Positions 31,924 to 43,900 of a DNA stretch of 64,000 nucleotides are shown here, in pieces. How positions within the stretch are numbered: position 1 is the first letter of the stretch; each line of letters starts with the position of its first letter. The DNA is from Microglena sp. YARC (lineage: Eukaryota > Chlorophyta > Chlorophyceae > Chlamydomonadales > Chlamydomonadaceae). The stretch is taken from contig CM039462.1 of NCBI GenBank assembly GCA_022414725.1, positions 117,755,966 to 117,819,965 on the forward strand, in the 5' to 3' direction. The notes beneath the pieces are model-generated. The model searched no databases, had not been told where the DNA came from, and worked only from the letters and a program-made list of their open reading frames with translations. Both the position numbers and the translations under genes were made by a program.

Positions 31924-34900
31924 ATGGCGGCCATGCCTGCGCCTGTCATTATCTCAGCCCCGCAGAACTACGACTACAACCGACCTGCTTTTCTCACTAC
32001 GAATCTAAGAGGGTTCCTCAACTTAGACTACCTGTAAGCCTGTGCTAGTAGTCTTTGGCTTGAAGGCGTAATTGTTGGTTAGGTATTCGAATTGAGTGGC
32101 GGCGGGCAAAGCTGCTACAAACTTTCTCCACCGGCACTGGTGCAGGCCCTGGCACTGGCCAGCCCTGCTGGCAAGTGCTGTGAGTCACGGAAGAAAAAGA
32201 TACAGCAATACAGATGACGTAAGAGAATCAGACTCCACAGACTTTCTAGTATGGCTAATCGACATCCTTCATCTTCAGCAGGAGTTATATATATGGATCT
32301 ATCCCGTTCACGCACCCCTTTACAGCTCTTGCGCTCTCATAAATCGATATACGGAGTTCGCCATGTCAAACCTGGCCCACTCCCGCGAGAATTGACCTCA
32401 TGTAGACAGCCCGCGCTGTCAACAAAATCCGGTTGGCCTAGCAAAGAGCAATCCAACACCCTTTTCAAGCTACCTAGCCCATCTGACGTAAACAAAACCG
32501 CCTCCATCCAGCATGTTAGCTTTAAAGCCGTAGGGCGCCTGCAACCACCACCCGCGCCATGGTCGGGAAGGACATCCGCAACAGCCGACAAAGTAACCGC
32601 AGCTGCGGACTTCGTCCGAATACCTGAGAGCAGCCCTATCTATAACTTACCCTCGAGTGGGCTTTTGCAGAAGACTGCTGCTTCAGAACAGGATGGCTGG
32701 TGGCAGCAGTATAGCACTGACAGCCTGTCCTCAGGCTCCTACAGCAGGTCTATGTCATCCTATGAGAGGGACGATGAGGACATGGAGGCTAGTGAGGCCT
32801 CCTCGTTTCATGCAGAGAGGGATGGAACAGGTCCAACTAACAAGGCCACCTATGAGGTGAGGTTACCAAAGAGCTACACGTCATAGCTTTTCTTGTAATG
32901 TTACAAGCAACAGCTTCTAGGCTGCTCCCCTTGCTGGCTATTCAGTAAAACCTGAAAGCTGGATACAGGATACAGCTGAAAGGATACAGCTGAAAGCTGG
33001 CGTATGCACCTGAAAGCTGGCGTACAAATACAGCTTTACAGCAATGCTTTTTTTTAAGTAGACTAGTAGCTGGCTCAGGGAGCTCGTAAGAAGCTTCTAA
33101 AAAAAATGAGAAGAAAAGCCCTGCTATACTTACACTTATAACTGTTATGGTCCAGAATAAGGGGGGTGGCAGAAGGAAGAATTAAGTGGCTCGAAGAACC
33201 GTTATGCTCTCCTTTGACTGCAGTGTTTTCCTGTTCTACTACAAGCCGTTGCTGCTAAGCAGCTCCCCTACCTCCCTATCCAGCCAAACCTAACGCAGTC
33301 TACTGCACCTTGACGTTGTTGTCATCAGTAATCTGCACCTGTTGAATTGTCGGCGCAGATCCAAGTGGATGAGTCAGCGAGTTGCCTAGAAGCTGGTGTT
33401 TGTAGCCGAATATGTAAAACATTGTTTGATTGTCTGCAGGCTATGGTCTCGTACCGCATTGAATTAGATTGATAGATTTTTCAGCAAACTCTAGGCTTCC
33501 CACTGTCTTCCAAGTCCAAGTCCCCTTGCGACAACCAAGGACCCCCCCCCCCGGGTTTTTTTTTTTTTCAAATCTGAAAGTGGGTTTCTTCTAGCTGTAA
33601 GGTTTTCAGCCTCCTCCAGGGACAGCGTTTTGGTGCTTTCTACAGCTTTTTGTAGCTTTCAGGGCTATTTAGGGCAAAAAAAAAATTACAGCGATAATTT
33701 CGGGGTCAAAACTAGCGATCGCTATACATAGCGGAAAAAAAATCCCTGCCCCCCCCCCCCCGCGATACCCATAATACCAGGGAGTATTTAGACTTTTATA
33801 GGTCATACTCTTGTATCCCTCTGAATTCAAACCCAGTTACCTCCAACCAGCAATTTGGCTGCTCGCTGTCTTCGGCAGAGGAAATAATGACTTGGAAAAA
33901 AATCAAATCACTATGAACCCGACTATGAACAACTTAAAAACAAGTAAATTCATGAAGCATTCATGTCTCCACTCCTTCACCCATCCAGCTGAGCCCGGCA
34001 GTAAAAGTAATGACTTGGAAAAAATGTAACCATTATCAGCATCATCAAAACAATCAAACTGAAAGCATTCTTGTCTCCACTCCTCCACCCATCCAGCTTG
34101 GCCTGGATCCATCAATCAGTACCCTTACAATGAGCCGTGCAATGTTTATTTTTGGGGTTACATGTAGGTGTGGTGGTTTAGGGCTGTAGTGCTGGTATGG
34201 TGGGGGTGTGGTGGGGGTGGGGGGCTGTAGTGGTGGTAGTTGTTGCGGGGCTATAGCGGTGGTGTGGTGGTGGTGGTGGTAGTGTGGGGTGGACAGTGGT
34301 GGTGGTGTGGTGCTACAGTGGCGGTGGTGTGGTGGTGGTTTGGGGCTGTAGTGGTGTGATGGTGGTCGTGGGGGTGTGGGGCTGTAGTGGTGGTAGTTGT
34401 AGTGGGGCTGTAGTGGTGGTGGTGTGGGGCTGTAGTGGTGTGATGGTGGTCGTGGGGGTGTGGGGCTGTAGTGGTGGTAGTTGTAGTGGGGCTGTAGTGG
34501 TGGTGGTGTGGGGCTGTAGTGGTGTGATGGTGGTCGTGAGGGTGTGGGGCTGTAGTGGCGGTGGTGGTGGTGTGGGGCTGTAGTGGTGGTGGTGTGAGGC
34601 TGTAGTAGTGGTGGTGGTTTGGTTGCAGCGCATTCTTGTCTCCACTCCTTCACAGAGTTTACGCGACACAATAGGGAATCTTCAGGTATCGATCAGGGAT
34701 TTGGTGTCTTGCAAGCTTAGGGCTCCTGGTAGCGATTTGGGTCGGCGGCCGGCCCTTAGGGGAATTCTGGTGGTGGGGCTGAGATTTGAGTCTCCTGGTA
34801 GCAGAAAGTCTAGCCAAAACAGGGTCCCAGGTAGCGATCGCTACTGGTAGTGGAAAAAAGCTCCGCTCCTTCACCCATCCAGCCCAGCCTGGCTCCATCA

Positions 34901-37900
34901 ATCACTACCCGAATACTGAGCCTTAAACTAATGTTTTTCAAGCTACGTGTAGTAGCTTCTAGGCAGCTCCTTTCACCCACCCTTGGGCCAAACCTGATGC
35001 TAGGTAGTGCGCCTGGAAGCTGACATGACAGGCATTCCAATGCAATTGTAATCTTTGGGATCGACACAGTCGCTGGCTAATGGAGCTGGGTGGAAGCTGC
35101 TACGCGTAGCCCTAAAAAGAAACAGTGGAGCCTTACCTAGTGGAAGACAGTCAAACCAGTCAGCACAGCACACCCAACACCAATACAGCATACCCAACAC
35201 CAACACTAACCACAGCACACCCAACCGTAGCTTTTCTTTTCAGCTACCAGCAGCAGCTTGTAAGCAGCTCCCCTGGTTTGCAATCCAATGAAACCTACAG
35301 CAACACAGTGTAGGGCGTTTCGTAGACAAAATGACCCCCTCCGAAAAAATCGCCCTTTTGACAGCGGAAAGTGAGAAGCGTAACTAGCTCTCAGCTGTTC
35401 GTAACTTATCGATTAGATATGGGTCGGCATAGTTTGGTGTCCGTTGGAGCAGTTGGTCACACATGGGCCTTGGGCCAGCCGAATCAATGAAGCAATCCTT
35501 GCTGGCTTGCAATCCAATGCAACCTATAGCAACACAGTGCATCTTGAGGCTGGCAGAATCCTATCTGTGGCAAAATTGAAATCTTGGGGCTAAGCCTAGT
35601 GGCTACCTCACCTATGAGCTGCAGCTTCTAAGCCTAGAAGCTGCTGCTCACAGGTGAAAAGAAAAGCTATGCGCCTAAGAGCAATACACATCCATCCCAA
35701 CACCAACCAGCACACCCAGCACCAACCAGAACCCAAACTAAAACCAACAGCAACCAGCGTACCCATTACTTATATAGCACACTGAAAACCAACCAGCACA
35801 ACCAACACCAGTACCAACCAGCAAACCCAACATTAATACACACCCAACCCGACACCAACCTGCACAACCAAAACGAATACACAACCAACCCAACACCAAC
35901 CAACACACCCAGCACCAATACACAACCAACACCAACCAGCACACCCAACACCAATACACAACCAACCCAACACCAACCAGCACACCCAACACCAATACAC
36001 AAACAACCCAACACCAACCAGCACACTCAACACCAATACACAACCAACCCAACACCAACCAGCACACCCAACACCAATACACAAACAACCCAACACCAAC
36101 CAGCACACCCAACACCAATACACAAACAACACCAACCAGCAAACCCAACACCAATGCACAACCAACACCAACCAGCACACCCAACACCAATACACAAACA
36201 ACCCAACACCAACCAGCACACCCAACACCAATACACAAACAACACCAACCAGCAAACCCAACACCAATACACAACCAACACCAACCAGAACACCCAACAC
36301 CAATACACAACTAACACCAACCAGAACACCCAACACCAATACACAACCAACACCAACCAGCACACTCAACACCAATACACAACCAACCCAACACCAACCA
36401 GCACATCCAACACCAATACACAACCCAACACCAACCAGCACACCCAACACCAATACACAAACAACACCAACCAGCAAACCCAACACCAATACACAACCAA
36501 CACCAACCAGCACACCTAACACCAATACACAACCAACACCAACCAGCACACCCAACACCAATACACAAACAACCCAACACCAACCAGCACACCCAACACC
36601 AATACACAAACAACACCAACCAGCAAACCCAACACCAATACACAACCAACACCAACCAGCACACCTAACACCAATACACAACCAACACCAACCAGAACAC
36701 CCAACACCAATACAAAACCAACACCAACCAGCACACCCAACACCAATACACAAACAACCCAACACCAACCAGCACACCCAACACCAATACACAAACAACT
36801 CCAACCAGCAAACCCAACACCAATACACAACCAACACCAACCAGAACACCCCACACCAATACACAACCAACACCAACCAGAACACCCAACACCAATACAC
36901 AACCAACACCAACCAGCACACTCAACACCAATACACAACCAACCCAACACCAACCAGCACATCCAACACCAATACACAACCAACACCAACCAACACCAAC
37001 CAGCACACCTAACACCAATACACAACCAACACCAACCAGAACACCCAACACCAATACACAACCAACACCAACCAGCACACCCAACACCAATACACAACCA
37101 ACACCAACCTGCACACCCAACACTAATGCAGCCCTTGACCCAATGCTTCAGGTCTTGAAAATGGATGCTGCTGGGAACTGTCGCCTGGTCCACGTGAGGC
37201 GACGAGATTTGCTGCGCGAGCACCGCATTCAGCCTCGAGACTTACGGCGTATTGATCCAAGTGTGGACTTCAACAAGACCTCCCCCTCCATCACCATTAA
37301 AGACAACGTGCTGTTGATCTGCATTGGAGGTGTCAGGTAAGCAGGGGTTGTTTCCCCCATTATATGTAGCGATCGCTAGTTTTGACCCCGTTTCAGCGAA
37401 ATTATCGCTACCGACGGCTGCTGGTAAGAACAGTAAAAAAACAATTGTGTGTGCGGGTGTGTGCCGTGCATTGGAGATGTCAGGTAAGCATGCTTGAACT
37501 TGGTTACATGGCTTCAGACATCAATTTGGCTGCTAATTTAGATTTGTGTCAGATAATTGTTTAATATAATTGTATATATTTGTGTCAGATAATTGTTTAA
37601 TATAATTTTATGTATGTGTGTCAGATAATTATTTTATATAATTGTTGCAAGGTTCTATGCGCAGGCAATTGGGCGTCTAGCCGTCTGCAGAATACAACAC
37701 TTCCCCCCCGTGCAATCGCCACAGAAATCGGGCAGTGTGACGGGGTTTCAACTCATACTGATTATAGACATGTCCAGGTCTCTGCAGCAGCAGTTGAACG
37801 ACTTGCCAAGGTCAGTGTTAGGTCTAACTTGATCTGAACTTGGTTACATGGCCCCAGCCAGCAATTTGGTTGCTCGTCATCTTTGGTAGTAAAAGCAAGA

Positions 37901-40900
37901 TGATTCCCCTGGTATCGGTATATTCAAAGGATCGTTATTCAAAGAGACCAAAGCATTTTGTGCTGTGTGTGGTAGGTGGGTTAGTGGATGGGTGGGTAGG
38001 TGGGTAAGTCAGTAGATGGGTGGGTAAGTAGGTAGGTGGGTTAGTCAGTAGATGGGTGGGTAATTAGGTGGGGTAAGTCGGTAGGCAGGTGGATACGAGG
38101 GTAAGTAAGTGGGTAAGTCGGGGGGGTGGGGGGGTAAGTCGGTAGGTGGGTAAGTCAGTAGGTGGGTGGGTAAGTCAGTAGGTAGGCGGGTAAGTAGGTA
38201 GGTGGGTAAGTCAGTAGGTGGGTGGGTAAGTAGGTAGGTAGGCGGGTAAGTAGGTAGGTGGGTGGGTAATTAGGTAGGTAGGCGGGTAAGTAGGTAGGTG
38301 GGTAAGTCAGTAGGTGGGTGGGTAATTAGGTAGGTAGGCGGGGAAGTAGGTAGGTGGGTAAGTCAGTAGGTAGATAAGTGGGTAAGCATACGCGTTGTCA
38401 GTTGCCCGGTATGAACTATCCCTCATGTATTGAATTTGATTTATTACATGGTCTATCAGCCTTCAGGCTGGTCACCGTCTTCAGGTGGAGTAAACAGTGG
38501 GAGTATAAACACGGCTACACCACACTCCTGAGTACAGAATGCAATCACATGGGTAGTATAAACACGGCTACACCACACTCCTGAGTACAGAATGCAGTCA
38601 GATGGATTAATACAGTTTAAAGACATGCCCAGGTCCCTATCCCTCATGTATCACATGTAATCTCACGACCTAGCAGTAGTGTCCTATCACACTTCAGCCC
38701 ATCCGTTGTACACATATGAAGGCGAATTTGACCAAACCAGACCATACTGAACAACACCAGACCATGCCTAACCATACCAAACTATCCCAGAACATTCCAT
38801 GCCAAACCACATCAAACCACACCAACCCCTCCAAGCTACTCCACCAATTCCATTGCCACAGGGCTATAGTGAGCTCATACAAAGCTTTGCTCTTTGAGCC
38901 CGCAGCACCAGCAACCAAGAAGTTCTACAATATCCTTGCACCGCACCTGAGGGCCACAAAAAGTGGTGAGGTCAGCACCTCCGGCAGACCGTGGTCTGGC
39001 TCAATGCAGCGAGGGCAGATCTTTTGCATTAGACCATGCTAAACCAGACCAAACCACACCAAACCAAACTCAACTATACCAAACCACGCCAAACCATTCC
39101 TCCAATTCTATTGCCACAGGGCTATAGTGAGCTCGTATAAAGCTCTGCTCTTTGAGCCCACAGCACCAGCAACCAAGAAGTTCTTCGACATCCTTGCACC
39201 GCACCTGAGGGCCACTAAAAGCGGTGAAGTCAGCACCGGTAGCAGCAGACCGTGGTCGGGGTCAATGCAGCGAGGGCAGGACTTGGGCATTAGTCACTCG
39301 GCATACATGGCTAGCTACTACGCGGAGCAGGACCCTGACCACAGGCGAAGTACTCCCTTTGAGATGGAAGTGCTGGAAGCTGCTTTGCTTGTGGCAACAG
39401 GTGGGCGTACGCTGTGCTGTGGGTGTTTATGTCGGATGAGTGAGAGAGTGTGTTGGAAGCTGCTTTGCTTGCTGCATCAGGTGGGCACAAGCTGTGCTGT
39501 GGGTGTTAATGATGGATGGGTGAGAGAGTGTGTTGGAAGCTGCTTTGCTTGCTGCATCAGGTGGGCACAAGCTGTGCTGTGGGTGTTAATGATGGATGGG
39601 TGAGAGAGTGTATTGGAAGCTGCTTTGCTTGCTGCATCAGGTGGGCACAAGCTGTGCTGTGGGTGTTAATGATGGATGAGGGGGTGTGTTGGAAGCTGCT
39701 TTGCTTGCTGCATCAGGTGGGCACAAGCTGTGCTGTGGGTGTTTATGTCGGATGGATGAAGGAGTGTGTTGGAAGCTGCTTTGCTTGCTGCATCAGGTGG
39801 GCAGAAGCTGTGCCGTGGGTGTTTATGTCGGATGGATGAAGGAGTGTGTTGGAAGCTGCATTGCTTGTGGCAACAGGTGGGCACAAGCTGTGCCGTGGGT
39901 GTTTTTGTCCGATGGATGAAGGAGTGTGTTGGAAGCTGAATTGCTTGTTGCATCAGGTGGGCACACGCTGTGCTGTGAGTGTTAATGTCGGATGGATGAG
40001 GGGGGGTGTTGGAAGCTGCTTTGCTTGCTGCATCAGGTGGGCACAAGCTGTGCTTAGGGAGTGCATTTGATTGATTTTGTGTTGTTTTGTTAGCATATTG
40101 TTTTGTTCTGGTGGCAGTTGTTCCCATGGTCGGGTTCTGGTGGCAGTTGTTTCCGTTGTCGGGTTCAATGCAGGAAGGGTAATACTTGTATTTGTGTCGC
40201 TGTTGTATTAACTAAGGATACTAATATACAGAGGGCTCGTAACTAAGGATACTAATATACAGAGGGCTCGTAACTAAGGATACTAATATACAGAGGGCTC
40301 GTAACTAAGGATACTAATATACAGAGGGCTCGTCTGCCCAGGCTGTCAGGGTTAGTGGTGAAATTGCGATTGGCGGGGGTCTGGAAAGTCACAAAAGTGA
40401 AATGAAAACTGAACTGTCACAAAAGGTGGGCATTGCACCAACCCACTGAAATGTGGCAATACTGAACTGATACAAAAGGCAGGCATTGCACCAACCCACT
40501 GAAATGTCACAATACTGAACTGTTACAAAAGGCAGGCATTGCACCAACCCACTGAAATGTCACAAAACTGAACTGTCACAATAGGCAGGCATTGCACCAA
40601 CCCACTGAAATGTCACAAAACTGAACTGTCACAATAGGCAGGCATTGCACCAACCCATTGAAATGAACACTGAACTGTCACACTAGGCGGGCATTGCACC
40701 AACCCACTGAAATGAAAACTGAACTGTCACGCTAGGCGGACATTGCACCAACCCACTGAAATGCCCATGGATTAACTTCCAGGTCAGCATGATTCTGGGA
40801 TGACTGCTGGCATTGTGGCTGTCGGCCTACCGGCCAACCTTGCCCGTACCCCTTTCTCTCTTTCAACAGGTGTCAGGCACGGGGAGGATTTTTTTGTTTT

Positions 40901-43900
40901 AGTTATGAAAGGACTTTCACCTTATGAGGTGTGTCTCTGATACAAGCCAGCGACACCGAGGATTCAGTTTGAACGGCGTTGCCACTCCTACAAAAGAGGA
41001 TTGAGAGCTGTAGACCTGCCGGCCACCCTTGCCCATACCCCTTTCTCTCTTTCATCAGCCAGGGATTGCACCAACTCACTGAAATGCGCTATGATACATT
41101 TCCAGGTCAGCTGGATTTGGAGATGGCTGCTGTCACTCGGCGTGTTCAGACCCTGCTGGCCAACCTTCCCCGAGACATTAACCCAGTGAACTTGGAGGAG
41201 CTGCGACGGGTGAAGAGTGCACTTGTAGAGCTAGAAACTAAGGCAGACACTGCGCGGAAGATTCTAGAAGAACTGATGGATGATGACGATGAACTTAGAG
41301 AGCTGAATCTGAGCAGCAGGCCCCGGAGAGAGGAGCGGAGAAGACAGAGGGAAAGGACAAAGCTAGAGAGGGAGTTAGAAAGGTAGGGGGATGGAAGATG
41401 AGTGAGTGGGGGTAGGGAGACGGAGTGAGCAGGAGACCCCACAGAGAGGAGTGATTGAGGCAGAGGGAGAGTGCTAAGATAGAGAGGGAGTAAGAACGGT
41501 AAGGGGGATGGAAGACGAGTGAGTGGGGGGTAGGGGAGACCGAGTGGGGATGGGGGTGGGAAGACGGACTGGACAGCAGACCCTGGAGAGAGGAGCGACG
41601 GAGGTAAAGGGAGAGGACAAAGCTAGGGAGGGAGTTAGAAAGTTAGGGGGATGGAAGACGAGTGAGTGGAGATGGGGGTGGGGAGACGGGGAGTGAGCAG
41701 CAGGCACTGGAGAGAGGAGCGATGGAGGCAGAGGGAGAATACCAAGGTAGAGAGGAAGTTAGAAGGGGCGGGGGGGGGGGGGGGGGGGAGACGTGTGTTT
41801 GGGTTGGGTGGCTTGAGTGGTGGGGGGGGCTTGAGGGTGGGGAGATGGAGGGAGCAGCAGACCCAGGCAGACGAGCGACGTAGGCAGAGGGAGAGTACAA
41901 AGATAGAGAGGGAGTTATAAAGGTTCCATTTCCATACAAAGCTATAATGTCCTCCTCAGAAGCCGCCCGCGTGAGCGTTTCCGTCTCATGCGTAGCCCAA
42001 AAAGGAAACCATGTATCCAAAATGGATTTGAAGTTCCCTTGCCCGTTTCCATTTCCCTCCAATGCTGATCGCCGTCCAGGGCAAGAGAATGTCCTCCTCA
42101 GATGCCACCCACGTGAGTGTTTCCGTCTCACTTGGAATGCGTGCAGCTGGTAAATTGAAACGTGAAATTGTATCATTATAATTTGAAATTACGTTTTTTT
42201 GGTAATTTAAATGCAAAATTGAAAGGCATAAGAGCGCTATTGAATTCAATGTAAGGGCACCCTCTTGCCTTTTTTTAAGCTTAGTAGTAGAGTAGCTCAA
42301 AAAGGAAACCATGTATCCAAAATGGATCTGACATGTTCCCTTACCCGTTTCCATTCCCCTCCAGAGCTCAAGAGCTGAAGGAGGAAATCGAGGACCAGAT
42401 CGACGGGGAAGGGCCCTCTCCCTATGCCGCCTCCTCCCAACCTCGTCGCCAGTCTGGCGCTAGTGCTAGTACTAGCTACTCAGCATCGTCAAGCAGCAGC
42501 AGCAGCTTACCCAGCTCCTCTCGCCGCTCACCCTCTTCATTTCCCAAGGATGCCCGTCAACAGAGGTCCGAACGCCTGACTGACCTGCGTGCCAAGTACG
42601 ACAAAGAGCGTCTGGCGGAGCTGAGGGTCAACTTCAGGCTGGATAGACTAGACCAGGGAGTGACGGGCAAAGACTCTGGTGAGGAGCGTAGCCGGAATGA
42701 TCACTCTTCCGTGATGGCACGCTCGTGGGAGGAGGACCAGGACATGATAACCCGACTGGACGATAGTGAAGAGGACATCCAAGAGGCGCAAGAAGCTCTG
42801 GAGGAGATGGTCGAGCAGGAGGAGGAAGAGCAGGAAGTAGAAGATGTGGAGGATTTACTTGAGTACTACCACCAAAGAGCTGGGAGCACGCAGTCGGAGG
42901 CTGAGCAGCTGCTTGAAGGTGAGCCCGCTCGTATGAGTTATTTACTTACCTTTTTTTAATTACCAACTTACCTTTTTTGTAGTTCTATCACCAAAGAGCT
43001 GGGAGCATACAGTCGGAGGCAGAGCAGCTGCTTGAAGATGAGCCCGCTCATGAATGATTTACTTGCCTTTTTTATTATTTACTTGCCTTTTTTGGGGACC
43101 ATCAGGTAGCCAAGCCCACAGGAGTCGAACTAGCCCCACAGGCTTGTGTGGGCAATACTTTGCTCACTACGGGGTCTGCTTTTTAGTTAAAGCCCTTCCT
43201 GCCATGGTTGGGCAAGCCCCTTTAGCCTATTTGGTCTGCCCCTGGACTGTAACAACGTACATAAGTGCATACAAAGGGGTTAGAATTCTCTCACGGGGGG
43301 GGGGGGGGGGGGGGGGCTTATGAGTGTTTATAATGTATGATAGTAGGTGGATGGGTGTTTGTAGGTTTTTATCTTGTGTGCAATTATTTGGTAAGTATGA
43401 GTTTTTTTTGCGGAGCCCCCCCTTCAGGGGAGCGGGATCCCCCACGGTCACCCTGTTGTTTGTTTGTTTGTGCTACCGCCCCGCCAAGACGAAGCCTGAT
43501 GCGTCAGCCGACAGTCTCATAACTTACTGGCTTTGGTCCGCTCAACTCCGTTGCCAACACTCTCCGCCAATTTACGGCGTCGCTTGCGACGCTGCCTAGG
43601 ACTTGTTATCCTGTATACACTTTGTAGGTGATTACTTTGGGATGGTTAACTGTTCCTCAATTTACAAACTCTCTTTTACCACGTTTATTTTAGCAGTCCT
43701 GGTGTGAAATTTTTAGTTCGACACAATGCACTTTGAAGGTGGATGGCCTTTGATACATTTAATTTGTATCGTGTATGCTAGTAGGTGGGTGCTAGTAGGT
43801 GTCTAGTATGTAAAAGTAATGATAACGCCTGGTGGGGCGTGGTGTTCAGGGAGCCCGTCGTACGCGGGTGGGGAGCGGTCTCCTACCTCAGCTGGACAAG

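Noticed and set aside
35833..37223. Long Cys/Val/Leu/Gly membrane-like frames on the minus strand
   Set aside because: Pure translation of the ~36-bp minisatellite; no unique sequence, and MRS2 is transcribed from the other strand.
38716..39042. Separate 108-codon gene
   Set aside because: It is the exon-4 duplicate of MRS2 with its acceptor and upstream intron read through.
40214..40335. CRISPR-like short direct repeats
   Set aside because: The 31-bp units are directly adjacent with no unique spacers, in a eukaryotic intron.
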